Shown piece after piece: positions 8,616 to 16,806 of a stretch of DNA of 64,000 nt. Below the pieces are notes generated by a model. That model was given only the letters and a program-made list of their open reading frames with translations. It did no database searches and had not been told where the DNA came from. Positions within the stretch are counted from its first letter, which is position 1, and the number at the start of each line of letters is the position of its first letter. The position numbers were made by a program, and so were the translations under genes. Source of the stretch: CAADGU01 sp964467705 (GTDB taxonomy: Bacteria; Chloroflexota; Anaerolineae; Promineifilales; Promineifilaceae); the NCBI GenBank assembly GCA_964467705.1, contig CAYXUZ010000007.1, forward strand, positions 1 to 64,000, written 5' to 3'.

Positions 8616-10634
8616 TCACGGCTCAAAAAATTCCCGCATTTCCTCGGCCGTCAGGTGGCCCGTGTTTTGGAAGATGAGGAGCAGGGGTTGGTCGTAGACG
8701 GTGAAACTCTCGTCGGCGCGGCCCAGGTTGAGGGTGGAGTGAGCGGTTAAGAGCGTGTTGACTTCATTGGGGGCAGTCAAGCCTGGCCAGCCAAACCGAT
8801 CCGCGTAGAGGCGAATGCCAAACAGGGTGGGCATGCGCGTGGTAACGTAGACAGGTTCGGAGCCGTCAAACAGGAGTTGGTGGTATTGGCCAGACAGGGG
8901 GTATCGGTCTGGCAGCCGGGGAGCGACGCCATACACCCGATTGGACATGATGGTCAGATAATCACCCACGGCCAGCCGGGCCAGGTTTTGTTCCAGCTTG
9001 GCCTCATTGTCTTTTTCATCAGCGCCGGTGAGCCAGGTCAATTCTTCGTTCTGGTATTCGCTGCGGAAGCGGGGCACACCATCCAACAACATGGTGGACG
9101 GCAAGGCGTCATCCCACTGTTCACTGAGGATGAGCGCGCCGGGGGGGATGTTTTCATACACCCAGGCGGAACCGGCCAGCCAGGGGTGTGGTTGACGGTA
9201 CAGATTGACAAAACTAAGGGCGTAGAGGGTGGTGGCGAGCAACACGGCCGTGACCGCCCCCCATCGCCCCCACCGCCAGCGAATACTCAACAACAGCGCG
9301 GCCGCATACAGCATCAAAAACGGGGTGATCGGCTGCAAATAGCGCATGAACTTGACATGGAAGGAGCCGGTGAGCAGGAAGTAGGGGATGACCCAAGAAA
9401 GAAGGACAAGATTGGAGATTGGAGGTTGGAGATTGAAGATTTTGGATGAATTGTCAGGTCTTGCCATCCAACTCTTACCCACGCGCCAGATTTCCCAGGC
9501 TAGCCCGGCAAAGGCGGCCAGCCCCAGGAGTAAGCCCATGCCCCAGCGCAGTTGCATTTCGATGAAGTAGAGGTAGGGCCAGGTGTTGGTGTACTGCCGG
9601 GTGAAGGTCACATCGCTGCGGCCGCGCACCATCGCGCCCTGGGTCACGATGTCTTGCAGGTAGCAGGAGCGCCAATCGAGTGTGGGAATGGTGAGGGGGC
9701 CAACGGCCGTCGCCGACGTTACCACCTCACACGTCAAATCCAACACGGCAAAGGGGTTAGTGAAAAAAAACGTCGCACCAGAAATGAACACGGCCGTGAC
9801 CAGCCACCGCAACCACTGTTCACCAACCGTCACATAAATTGTCAGCGCGAGTGGCAGGAGGAGGAGTACGGCCGTGAACTTTGACCCGATAGCCAGACCG
9901 ACGCTGATGGCGGCGAGTGCTAGGTAAAGAGGTAATCGGTAATCGGTGATCGGTAATCGGTGATGCGTGATGCGTGATTCATCACCTGACACTTGACACC
10001 TGACACTTGACACCATGAAGAACAGCGACGCGACGATGAAGAAGGTGAGATAAGGATCGGAGATGAAAAAGTGGGCGAGCTGGATGTGCATGACGTTGAG
10101 GGCCAGGAAGGCGGCCGCAAGCAGGCCAACCGGGGCGTTGTACAGCCGTTTGCCCAACAGGTACACAAGGAAAACGGTGGCGGTGTCAAAAAGGGCGGTG
10201 AGGGCGCGGGACACGGCCGTGAGATGCCGAAACTCTATCGCCTCCATCCCATTCAATAAGTCGCGGGTAAACAGCCAATCGGCCGGGAACAAGGGGGCCA
10301 ACGCCGGGCCAATACCTTCTACCAACCGGGTTGCCGCCACGCCCAAATACAACGGCAAATGCCCATAGGCAAAATCCCGATGTTGGTCTTGCTCTACCAC
10401 AATACCTTCGCTGGCAGCATCCGGCGGCCAGTAAAAGGGGTTGAAAGTGGATTCGGTGGGGCTGAGCGCCGTGTGCCAATTGGTGGGGAATTCGATGGTG
10501 GTAGCCACCCAGGTGATGTACCGTTCGTCGGGGTGGTAATGCTGGTAATCATCCCAATCAATGCCCGTTAGTCGTAAGGACACGGCCGTGAGCAAAATAA
10601 TGACCAGCAATACTCGTTCCTGCCAGAGTTTCAT
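8616..10634 (-). CDS. GT39-like integral-membrane glycosyltransferase with repeat-derived insertions
   Basis: A 672-residue polytopic protein of the PMT/ArnT-like GT-C fold that would transfer sugar from a polyprenyl-phosphate donor at the outer membrane face. The first loop after TM1 carries the acidic HYHPDERYI motif typical of the catalytic site. Many hydrophobic helices follow, then a soluble C-terminal domain of ~190 residues. Two stretches are not protein-like: VRCQVSGDESRITHHRLPITDYR... (DNA 9922-10014) and SSKIFNLQPPISNLV (DNA 9410-9442). Both are in-frame copies of the intergenic iterated repeats, inserted in loops. The ATG at 10634 starts a plausible signal-anchor helix. Confidence 0.85.
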   Translation of the reverse strand: MKLWQERVLLVIILLTAVSLRLTGIDWDDYQHYHPDERYITWVATTIEFPTNWHTALSPTESTFNPFYWPPDAASEGIVVEQDQHRDFAYGHLPLYLGVAATRLVEGIGPALAPLFPADWLFTRDLLNGMEAIEFRHLTAVSRALTALFDTATVFLVYLLGKRLYNAPVGLLAAAFLALNVMHIQLAHFFISDPYLTFFIVASLFFMVSSVRCQVSGDESRITHHRLPITDYRLPLYLALAAISVGLAIGSKFTAVLLLLPLALTIYVTVGEQWLRWLVTAVFISGATFFFTNPFAVLDLTCEVVTSATAVGPLTIPTLDWRSCYLQDIVTQGAMVRGRSDVTFTRQYTNTWPYLYFIEMQLRWGMGLLLGLAAFAGLAWEIWRVGKSWMARPDNSSKIFNLQPPISNLVLLSWVIPYFLLTGSFHVKFMRYLQPITPFLMLYAAALLLSIRWRWGRWGAVTAVLLATTLYALSFVNLYRQPHPWLAGSAWVYENIPPGALILSEQWDDALPSTMLLDGVPRFRSEYQNEELTWLTGADEKDNEAKLEQNLARLAVGDYLTIMSNRVYGVAPRLPDRYPLSGQYHQLLFDGSEPVYVTTRMPTLFGIRLYADRFGWPGLTAPNEVNTLLTAHSTLNLGRADESFTVYDQPLLLIFQNTGHLTAEEMREFFEP
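9922..10014. repeat. Iterated repeat inserted in frame in the GT39-like gene
   Basis: GGTAATCGGTAATC units, TGATGCG units and CTGACACTTGACAC units follow one another, the same units that fill intergenic gaps elsewhere in the window. The reading frame stays open, adding about 30 residues between two membrane helices. A second, shorter insertion lies at 9410-9442. Confidence 0.7.
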
Positions 10635-10710
10635 GTTGAGATCAGGAAACTGGGAAATTAGGAGATAAAATCAATCTCTCAATCTCTTAACTTCCCAGTC
10701 TCTTCATAAA

Positions 10711-10745
10711 CAAAAAAGGCTGGAACCATTGTCCAGCCTTTTCTT
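10711..10745 (-). terminator. Rho-independent terminator of the L25 gene
   Basis: On the minus strand, stem AAAGGCTGGA/TCCAGCCTTTT with a short loop and a run of T lies 25 bp after the L25 stop. An AATCTC-type inverted repeat (10650-10700) follows before the next gene. Confidence 0.85.
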
Positions 10746-10769
10746 GTTTTGCCAAAATAGACGAGGGGA

Positions 10770-11411
10770 TTACTCCTCTTCTCGTTTGCCCTTTTCCACT
10801 ACTTCCACGCTTTCCACCGAGGTCATTTCGGCTTCCTCTGCTTCAGCGGCTTCGGCAGTCTGATTGTACTCAAAGTGGGCCACGGCCGTTTCCGGGTCAT
10901 CCAACACTTTTACCCCCTTCGGCAGCCGCAAATCACTCAAATAAATCACATCATCCGCGCCTGCGATACCCGCCATATCCACCTCAATTTCAGATACCAG
11001 GTCGCCCGGTAAACATTCAATTTCCACCGATTGCACCAAAAGCACCACCGTGCCCAATGCCTTCAAAGCCTCGCTGATTTCGCCCACCAAGACCAACTCT
11101 GCTTCGGAGGTAATGGTTTCGGCCATGTTAACTTCCATAAAGTCCACATGAATCAGATCGCCCCGTGTGGGATGTTGCTGGATTTCCCGCGCCAATACTG
11201 TCCGGGCGCTGCCCTGAACTTCAATATCAATGAGGTGGCTGGTACTGGCCTGGCGCAGCACCCGGCGCAATGATTTATTTTCCAATTGAATGGAGATCGG
11301 CTCCCGCTGCCCGTAGATAATAGCCGGAATCATCCCGGCCCGGCGCAGTTGTTTCACTTGTTTCCCAGTGATAGTGCGCGGTTCCGCTGTAATGGTGAAT
11401 TTTTCAGACAT
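10770..11411 (-). CDS. rplY: Ribosomal protein bL25 (CTC/TL5 form)
   Basis: A 213-residue protein of the long L25 class that binds 5S rRNA. Residues ~1-95 are the 5S-binding beta-barrel (GKQVKQLRRAGMIPAIIYG...LIHVDFMEV), ~100-190 the TL5 C-terminal beta domain, and the last ~25 residues an acidic Glu-rich tail. The start MSEKFTITAEPR at 11411 has GAGG 12 nt upstream, so the five upstream codons are rejected. A strong hairpin lies in its 5' leader at 11431-11463 and a clear terminator follows the gene. It is monocistronic. Confidence 0.93.
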   Translation of the reverse strand: MSEKFTITAEPRTITGKQVKQLRRAGMIPAIIYGQREPISIQLENKSLRRVLRQASTSHLIDIEVQGSARTVLAREIQQHPTRGDLIHVDFMEVNMAETITSEAELVLVGEISEALKALGTVVLLVQSVEIECLPGDLVSEIEVDMAGIAGADDVIYLSDLRLPKGVKVLDDPETAVAHFEYNQTAEAAEAEEAEMTSVESVEVVEKGKREEE

Positions 11412-11430
11412 CTCGACAATCCTCAATTAA

Positions 11431-11463
11431 AGACCCTAAGAGTTTTGAAAACCCTTAGGGTCT
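11431..11463. promoter_or_regulatory. Leader hairpin upstream of rplY
   Basis: AGACCCTAAG and CTTAGGGTCT form a perfect 10-bp stem around a 13-nt AT-rich loop, 20 bp upstream of the L25 start. It could be an attenuator, an autoregulatory L25 site or a repeat hairpin. A similar stem type (AAGACCCG/CGGGTCTT) terminates the gene at 36621-36986. Confidence 0.45.
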
Positions 11464-11616
11464 GCGTTCATTATTAAACGAAAAACTTGTTTGCAGCCGG
11501 GCAAACAAGCGGGGGAAGTATATCAGTTTGTGGCAAATCGTCAATCGTCATCTTTGACGCCTTGACGTGAAGTTTCTTGCAGGGTAAAACAACGTTTGGA
11601 GGCAGATGACTATACC

Positions 11617-12015
11617 ATGAGTGACAATGTAACCAATTATTATCAAACTGTGCAAACAAGGGGCAGTTTGCGGACCCCAGACCATGCCCGGCGCTGGAGT
11701 ACGGCCGTACTCAAAACCCTCGGCGTCAATTTAGACCGTAAAACGAAAAAGAAGCTGGCCAAAGCGTTGCCTGAAGAGTTGGGGAATGACCTCAAACGAC
11801 TGTTTTGGCTGGTGCATTTCCGTAACAAAAACATGACCAAACAGGAATTCCAGTTTGAGGTTTCCAAACGCAGCGGCAACAGCGACTGGCAATTTGCCAA
11901 AATTCCCGTCACGGCCGTGTTCCATGGCGTTAAAGCGTTAATTGACAATGATACCAACCAGGCCGTCGCCAATTCGCTGGCCCCTGACGTGCGTGACCTG
12001 TGGCAGCAGGCATGA
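11617..12015 (+). CDS. DUF2267 domain protein
   Basis: A 132-residue helical protein matching DUF2267 in its N-terminal TPDHARRWSTAVLKTLGVNL and LPEELGNDLKRLFW segments. The function of the family is unknown. The ATG at 11617 follows GGAGG by ~14 nt; a TTG seven codons upstream is possible but less likely. Its TGA overlaps the ATG of the following lipoprotein gene (ATGA), so the two are translationally coupled. Confidence 0.75.
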   Translation: MSDNVTNYYQTVQTRGSLRTPDHARRWSTAVLKTLGVNLDRKTKKKLAKALPEELGNDLKRLFWLVHFRNKNMTKQEFQFEVSKRSGNSDWQFAKIPVTAVFHGVKALIDNDTNQAVANSLAPDVRDLWQQA

Positions 12016-13691
12016 TTTCTGTAGGGGCGAGGCAGTTGGGGAAGAAATGGTTTAGCAAGACAAGGCTATTCCCAACTGCCTCGCCCCTCCTCATTTTTAT
12101 CCTCTTCCTATTTGCTTGCAGCCAACCCCCGGCCGTTACCCAAAGCCAGCAGCCCATTCAGGTGCAACTGACGGCCGACGGCCAGACCTTTAACCTGACA
12201 AGCAATGCCGCTACCGTGCGCGAACTGCTGGCCGAAGCGGGCCTTGAATTGGGGGAACTGGATGAGGTAGATCCGCCGTTGTTCACGCCATTGACGGAGG
12301 GCACGGCCGTGACCGTTGTCCGTGTCGCCGAAGAAATCCAGGTCATCACCGAAAGCATCCCCTACGAACGTACCTACGTACGCACTGACACCATGACGGC
12401 CGATGATGCCCCCCAAATTGTGCAGCCCGGCAGCCCAGGCCAGCGCGAAGTTACCATTCGCCTGCTCTTCCGCGACGGGCTGGAATCCTCGCGCATCCGC
12501 ACCAACGAAGCCATCCTGGTAGAACCTCAGGATGAAGTGGTGTTGATTGGTATTGGCGCCAGCCGAGGCATTGCCTATTTTCCCGGTTTACTGGCTTACA
12601 TCAGTGGCGGCGCGCCCGTTCTCATGCGTGGCAGCACGGCCGTGCCGGAACAACTGGCGCTGGATGGACAACTGGACGGCCGTGTCTTTGCTCTCTCTCC
12701 CGACGCTACCCAATTGCTCTATACGCAAGTCAATACTATTACCAACAGCTTTAACAACCAGCTATGGCTGGTAGGCGTGGAACCGGGCGCCGTCCCCGTA
12801 GATTTGGGCATAGACAATGTGCTTTGGGCCGGTTGGAATCCAGTTGTAACCGACACACTGCAAATAGCCTACACCACTGCGGTTGCCAGTGCCCAACCAC
12901 CCGGTTGGGAAGCTAACAACGATCTCTGGCTGTTGACCATGCCCTTCACCGACACCACCGCTTTCACCACCACCCAAATTATAGATGCCTACCCCGCGCT
13001 CAATGGTTGGTGGGGGGGGAATTATGCCTGGTCGCCCAACGGCCGTACCCTGGCCTACAGTTTTGCCAATGAGGTAGGGTTGATTGATACGCACTCGCCC
13101 GCTCCTAATGAGAACCGGCTGGTCTTGCAGCAGTTCATCCCCTACAACACCCGCGCCGATTGGGTTTGGGTACCCTCGCTTACCTGGTCGCCAGACGGCC
13201 GTTTCCTGGCCTTTACCCAACACAACGGCGCGGACGAACAGGCGATGCAGTTTGATAACCAGGTGGTGGGCATCAGTGTGCCCGTCGCCGCCCAATTTGT
13301 AGAGCAGGCGGGCATGTGGGGGCATATGCACTGGTCGCCGGACAACGAACACATTGCCTACTTACGCACCGCCGATCCGCTGGACAGTCTGCGCAGCAAC
13401 TACACGCTCTGGCTGATGGATGTGGATGGCAGCAACGGCCGTCAAATTTACCCGCCCCCTGGCGAAAACAGCCGTTTCTCCCGCGATCAATCCTTCATGG
13501 CTTGGGGACCGGACGGGCAAAACATCGCCTTCATCTTTGAGGACGACCTCTTTGTTCTCAATCTGGCCGACGGCAGCGCCACCCGCGTTACCCAGGATGA
13601 CACCTACGATAGTCACCCCACCTGGGCTCCATACGGTACAGTTACCATTCAGCCATCCCCTGATACCTCCCCACCACGTCGTGGTGGATAA
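12012..13691 (+). CDS. Lipoprotein with DUF348/G5 region and TolB-like beta-propeller
   Basis: A 559-residue protein. A lipobox ending LFLFAC places the lipidated Cys at residue 36. Residues ~48-90 are a DUF348 repeat (QTFNLTSNAATVRELLAEAGLEL, then LTEGTAVTVVRVAEEI), ~92-170 resemble a G5 domain (ESIPYERTYVRTD...GQREVTIRLLFRDG), and ~180-540 form a propeller with repeated SPDGRxLAF blades. Such proteins sit on the outer membrane face and bind cell-wall or other ligands. Start: the ATG at 12012 overlaps the upstream TGA. Unusually, a ~20-bp inverted repeat (12023-12088) spans the region encoding the positively charged part of the signal peptide. Confidence 0.8.
   Translation: MISVGARQLGKKWFSKTRLFPTASPLLIFILFLFACSQPPAVTQSQQPIQVQLTADGQTFNLTSNAATVRELLAEAGLELGELDEVDPPLFTPLTEGTAVTVVRVAEEIQVITESIPYERTYVRTDTMTADDAPQIVQPGSPGQREVTIRLLFRDGLESSRIRTNEAILVEPQDEVVLIGIGASRGIAYFPGLLAYISGGAPVLMRGSTAVPEQLALDGQLDGRVFALSPDATQLLYTQVNTITNSFNNQLWLVGVEPGAVPVDLGIDNVLWAGWNPVVTDTLQIAYTTAVASAQPPGWEANNDLWLLTMPFTDTTAFTTTQIIDAYPALNGWWGGNYAWSPNGRTLAYSFANEVGLIDTHSPAPNENRLVLQQFIPYNTRADWVWVPSLTWSPDGRFLAFTQHNGADEQAMQFDNQVVGISVPVAAQFVEQAGMWGHMHWSPDNEHIAYLRTADPLDSLRSNYTLWLMDVDGSNGRQIYPPPGENSRFSRDQSFMAWGPDGQNIAFIFEDDLFVLNLADGSATRVTQDDTYDSHPTWAPYGTVTIQPSPDTSPPRRGG
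12023..12088. repeat. 20-bp inverted repeat in the signal-peptide region
   Basis: Arms AGGGGCGAGGCAGTTGGGGA (12023-12042) and TCCCCAACTGCCTCGCCCCT-like (12069-12088) are almost perfect complements with a 26-nt loop, starting 11 nt after the start codon. It would fold over the initiation region, or it may end the upstream gene's transcript. The signal peptide is unusually long because of it. Confidence 0.7.
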
Positions 13692-13758
13692 TTACCTTTG
13701 CCCGGCTAATTCAAAACCACACAAAGCATTACAAACCACTCCTTATTGCGCCAATTGG

Positions 13759-13787
13759 TTGAAATACGAAACCATATTACCTATAAT
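13759..13787 (+). promoter_or_regulatory. Sigma-70-type promoter of the Lrp/AsnC gene
   Basis: TTGAAA (13759-13764), a 17-bp spacer and a consensus TATAAT (13782-13787), 42 bp before the regulator's ATG. This is the best promoter match found in the window. It would drive the regulator and perhaps the tyrosine-catabolism genes behind it. Confidence 0.65.
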
Positions 13788-13828
13788 TGGATTATTATTG
13801 CAACCTGATTCGCAAAAGTGGTAATAAA

Positions 13829-14308
13829 ATGGAAATTGAACTGGATGATGTTGATCGGGCCTTGTTGGCTTCGCTCCAAGAAGATGCCCGCATCACCAAT
13901 ACTGAATTAGCCCGTCGTGTTGAACTGTCTCCCCCTGGCCTGCAAAAACGACTGAAAAAGCTGGAAGATGCCGGCGTGATTGCCCAATATGTGACCCTGA
14001 TCAATCGGGAGGCACTGGGTTTTGACATGCTCTGTTATGTGCAGGTGACGCTGCAACGGCATGAGCCAACGGCCGTGTCCAATTTCCGTGAAGCCGTCCA
14101 ACATATGCCGGAAGTGCTGGAATGTTACCATCTGACGGGCGAATATGATTATCTGCTCAAAGTGATCCTGCGCAACCGCCGCCACCTGGAACAATTTTTA
14201 CTGGAAACGCTGACCCCGGTGCCAGGCATGGACAAAATCCGCACCAGCCTGGTACTGAGCGAGATCAAAACGACAACGGCCGTGCCGCTCAACGGAGTAA
14301 TTGAGTAA
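13829..14308 (+). CDS. Lrp/AsnC-family transcriptional regulator
   Basis: A 159-residue protein of full family length. Residues ~4-60 are the AsnC winged HTH (DDVDRALLASLQEDARITNTELARRVELSPPGLQKRLKKLEDAGVI) and ~68-150 the RAM ligand-binding domain (LTGEYDYLLKVILRNRRHLEQFLLETLTPVPGM). Lrp-type regulators sense amino acids. The start at 13829 gives the usual N-terminus. It lies directly upstream of aminotransferase, HPD and homogentisate dioxygenase genes, so it probably controls tyrosine/aromatic amino-acid breakdown (inference). Confidence 0.9.
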   Translation: MEIELDDVDRALLASLQEDARITNTELARRVELSPPGLQKRLKKLEDAGVIAQYVTLINREALGFDMLCYVQVTLQRHEPTAVSNFREAVQHMPEVLECYHLTGEYDYLLKVILRNRRHLEQFLLETLTPVPGMDKIRTSLVLSEIKTTTAVPLNGVIE

Positions 14309-14352
14309 TTGGGTAATTACGAAATTACCCAGTTACCCAATTACCCAATTAC
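14297..14352. repeat. Iterated inverted repeat (TAATTGGG family)
   Basis: GTAATTGAGTAATTGGGTAATTAC is mirrored by GAAATTACCCAGTTACCCAATTACC. It overlaps the stop of the Lrp gene and ends six bases before the aminotransferase ATG, so it covers the expected ribosome-binding site. Relatives lie at 19856-19885, 22302-22349 and 60540-60556. Confidence 0.7.
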
Positions 14353-14357
14353 CTCCC

Positions 14358-15608
14358 ATGATACTCACCCAAACCCCCGAACCTCATTTAGCCAACTGGA
14401 CACACTCGATGCAACGTTCCGTGCTGCGGCAGATGATTGCCGTTGTGTCGCGCCCCGGCATTTTGTCTTTTGCCGGGGGGCTGCCCGACCCGGCACTCTT
14501 CCCGACGACCGATTACGCCGCCGCGCTCAGCCATGTGCTGGCCACCGATCCGAAGGCGCTGCAATATGGGATGCCCTACGCGCCACTCAAACAACACATT
14601 GTGAAGTTGATGGCGCTGCGCGGCGTGGCCTGCACGGAGGAGCAAATTTTCCTGACGACCGGGGCGCAGCAGGGGTTGGATGTGCTGGCGCGGCTGCTGC
14701 TTGATCCGGGCGGGGAAGTGATGTTTGAAGAACTGGTTTATACCGGGGCGCAGCAGGTGGTAGCCCCGTTTTTGCCTCGGATTCTGCCTGTTTCCACTGA
14801 CCTGGTGGAGGGGATGAATGTGGATGAGGTAGAGGATTATCTGGTGGGTGGGGCACGGCCGTCTTTCATTTATGCCATTCCCGACGCGCACAACCCACTG
14901 GGTGTGAGCATGAGCCAGGAGCGGCGCGAACGGCTGGTCGAACTGGCGCTAACGTACAATGTGCCAATTATTGAAGATGATCCCTATGGGTTGTTGCAAT
15001 ATGGGGATTGGAGATCAGGAGATCAGGAGATTGAGAGATCCCAATCTCCCAATCTCCCAATCTCTCAATCTCTTCCCCTTCGCGCCCTCAACGACTCCCA
15101 CGTCTTTTATCTTGGCTCTTTCTCCAAAATCATGGCGCCTTCATTGCGTCTGGGCTGGATTGTGGCCCCGGCGGCGCTGGTTGCCAAGATTGCAGTAGTA
15201 AAGGAAGCGGCCGATCTGGAATCGTCGGCGCTGACGCAGCGGGCGGTGGCGGCGTATCTGGACGCGGGCCATTTGCCAGGGCATCTGGCGCGGTTGCGGG
15301 AGGCATACGGCCGTCGCCGGGATGCCATGCTGGCCGCTCTGTACCGTTATTTCCCCGCCGAAGCACGCTGGACGGAGCCGCAAGGGGGCATGTTTATCTG
15401 GGTGGAGTTGCCGGAGGAGATGGATGCGGCACGGTTGCTGGACACGGCCGTGAACCAGGAAAACATCGCCTTCATCCCCGGCCACGCCTTCACCGTGCCC
15501 GGCCACCACATCCATAACTGTCTGCGCCTCAACTTCTCCAACTGCACGGAGGAGATGATTGAAGATGGAACTAAACGTTTAGCCAGAGTAATCAACAATT
15601 GTGAATAG
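14358..15608 (+). CDS. PLP-dependent aminotransferase (class I/II, 2-aminoadipate/aromatic type)
   Basis: A 416-residue fold-type I aminotransferase of the LysN/2-aminoadipate group, which often acts on aromatic amino acids. Seen are FAGGLPDPALFP, TTGAQQGLDVLARLLLDPG, the IPDAHNPLGVSMS loop, IIEDDPYG, the Schiff-base lysine K257 in LGSFSKIMAPSLRLGW and the C-terminal LRLNFSN. Between DPYGLLQYGD and LRALNDS there is a ~22-residue insertion (RSGDQEIERSQSPNLPISQ...) encoded by an iterated repeat. The start at 14358 excludes repeat-encoded codons upstream. The context (Lrp, HPD, HGD) suggests tyrosine-to-4-hydroxyphenylpyruvate transamination. Confidence 0.88.
   Translation: MILTQTPEPHLANWTHSMQRSVLRQMIAVVSRPGILSFAGGLPDPALFPTTDYAAALSHVLATDPKALQYGMPYAPLKQHIVKLMALRGVACTEEQIFLTTGAQQGLDVLARLLLDPGGEVMFEELVYTGAQQVVAPFLPRILPVSTDLVEGMNVDEVEDYLVGGARPSFIYAIPDAHNPLGVSMSQERRERLVELALTYNVPIIEDDPYGLLQYGDWRSGDQEIERSQSPNLPISQSLPLRALNDSHVFYLGSFSKIMAPSLRLGWIVAPAALVAKIAVVKEAADLESSALTQRAVAAYLDAGHLPGHLARLREAYGRRRDAMLAALYRYFPAEARWTEPQGGMFIWVELPEEMDAARLLDTAVNQENIAFIPGHAFTVPGHHIHNCLRLNFSNCTEEMIEDGTKRLARVINNCE
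15004..15074. repeat. AATCTCC-type repeat inserted in the aminotransferase gene
   Basis: GGAGATCAGGAGATCAGGAGATTGAGAG units are followed by the mirror CCAATCTCCCAATCTC units. It keeps the frame open and adds a surface loop. Intergenic relatives are at 10650-10700, 36418-36475, 36542-36599 and 40917-40967. Confidence 0.75.
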
Positions 15609-15655
15609 TCAATTGTCAATGGTTAATGGTCATTGGTCATTGACAATTGCCTATT
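15595..15655. repeat. Inverted repeat with CAATTGTCAATGG units
   Basis: ACAATTGTGAATAGTCAATTGTCAATGG is mirrored by GGTCATTGACAATTGCCTATT. It overlaps the aminotransferase stop and ends just before the AAGGAG of the dioxygenase gene. It is the same kind of spacer hairpin as elsewhere, with a different unit. Confidence 0.6.
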
Positions 15656-15672
15656 CAAAAGGAGTTCCCACG

Positions 15673-16806
15673 ATGTCTGAAGATTTTTTACCCATTAAGG
15701 GCATGGATCACGTGGAGTTTTACGTGGGCAATGCCAAACAGGCCGCGCATTTTTACCGGACGGGGTTTGGTTTTACCAACACGGCCTACAGCGGGCTGGA
15801 AACGGGCAACCGTCAGACTGCCTCCTATGTGATGGAGCAAGGCAAAATCCGGCTGGTGCTGACGACCGCTCTGGGGCCAGACCATCCCGTCAGCCGCCAC
15901 ACGTATCTGCATGGGGATGGGGTGGCGGTGATCGCCATGGAAGTGCCCGATGCGGCCAGTGCGTATGCGGAATCTACCAAACGGGGGGCGACGGGGGCGA
16001 TTGCGCCAACGGCCGTTGAAGACGACTACGGTGTTTTCCGTTACTCGGCTATTCGCTGTTATGGCGATACGATCATCAAGTTTGTAGACCGCACCGATTA
16101 CAATGGGCCATTTGCGCCGGGGTATATGGCGCGGAATGGGGGGAATGAGCATCTAGGGGGGGACGGCCGTCAGGAAGACGGTCGCCGTCATAAAGGCGTC
16201 GGCCTGGCTTCCATTGACCACATGGTCGGTAATGTGGAACTGGGGGCGATGAACCGTTGGGTACAATTTTTCGCCCAGACCATGGGCTTTAGCCAGCTTT
16301 TGCATTTTGATGATAAAGACATCTCCACCGAATACTCCGCCCTCATGTCCAAAGTGATGCAAAACGGCAACGGCAAAGTGAAATTCCCCATCAATGAACC
16401 GGCCGAAGGCAAGAAGAAGTCCCAAATTCAAGAGTACCTGGATTACTACCACGGCCCTGGCGTGCAGCACATTGCCTGCACCACTGGTAACATCATTGAG
16501 ACGGTGACGCAGTTACAGGCTAACGGCATTGAATTCCTGCGTGTGCCCACCACCTATTACGAGGTGCTGGAAGAGCGCGTGGGCAAAATCAACGAGCCGG
16601 TAGACAAACTGGCCGAGTTGGGCATCCTGGTAGACCGGGACGAAGAAGGGTACCTGTTGCAAATTTTCACCAAGCCAGTGGAAGATCGCCCCACCGTCTT
16701 TTATGAAATCATCGAACGCCACGGTTCACGTGGCTTTGGCAAAGGCAACTTCAAAGCCCTCTTCGAGTCCATCGAACGCGAACAGGCGTTGAGAGGCAAT
16801 TTATAA
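15673..16806 (+). CDS. hppD: 4-hydroxyphenylpyruvate dioxygenase
   Basis: A 377-residue two-VOC-domain non-haem Fe(II) dioxygenase that converts 4-hydroxyphenylpyruvate to homogentisate in tyrosine catabolism. The three iron ligands are visible: His in ASIDHMVGNV, His in GVQHIACTT and Glu in FYEIIERHG. The product-side motif LLQIFTKP and the C-terminal GFGKGNFKALFESIE are also present. The ATG at 15673 follows AAGGAG by 9 nt; 24 upstream codons come from a repeat. It is separated from hmgA only by the GxxExxY cassette. Confidence 0.95.
   Translation: MSEDFLPIKGMDHVEFYVGNAKQAAHFYRTGFGFTNTAYSGLETGNRQTASYVMEQGKIRLVLTTALGPDHPVSRHTYLHGDGVAVIAMEVPDAASAYAESTKRGATGAIAPTAVEDDYGVFRYSAIRCYGDTIIKFVDRTDYNGPFAPGYMARNGGNEHLGGDGRQEDGRRHKGVGLASIDHMVGNVELGAMNRWVQFFAQTMGFSQLLHFDDKDISTEYSALMSKVMQNGNGKVKFPINEPAEGKKKSQIQEYLDYYHGPGVQHIACTTGNIIETVTQLQANGIEFLRVPTTYYEVLEERVGKINEPVDKLAELGILVDRDEEGYLLQIFTKPVEDRPTVFYEIIERHGSRGFGKGNFKALFESIEREQALRGNL

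Noticed and set aside
12012..13691. Assignment of the lipoprotein as a resuscitation-promoting factor because of DUF348/G5
   Set aside because: There is no lysozyme-like catalytic domain; the C-terminal part is a TolB-like propeller.
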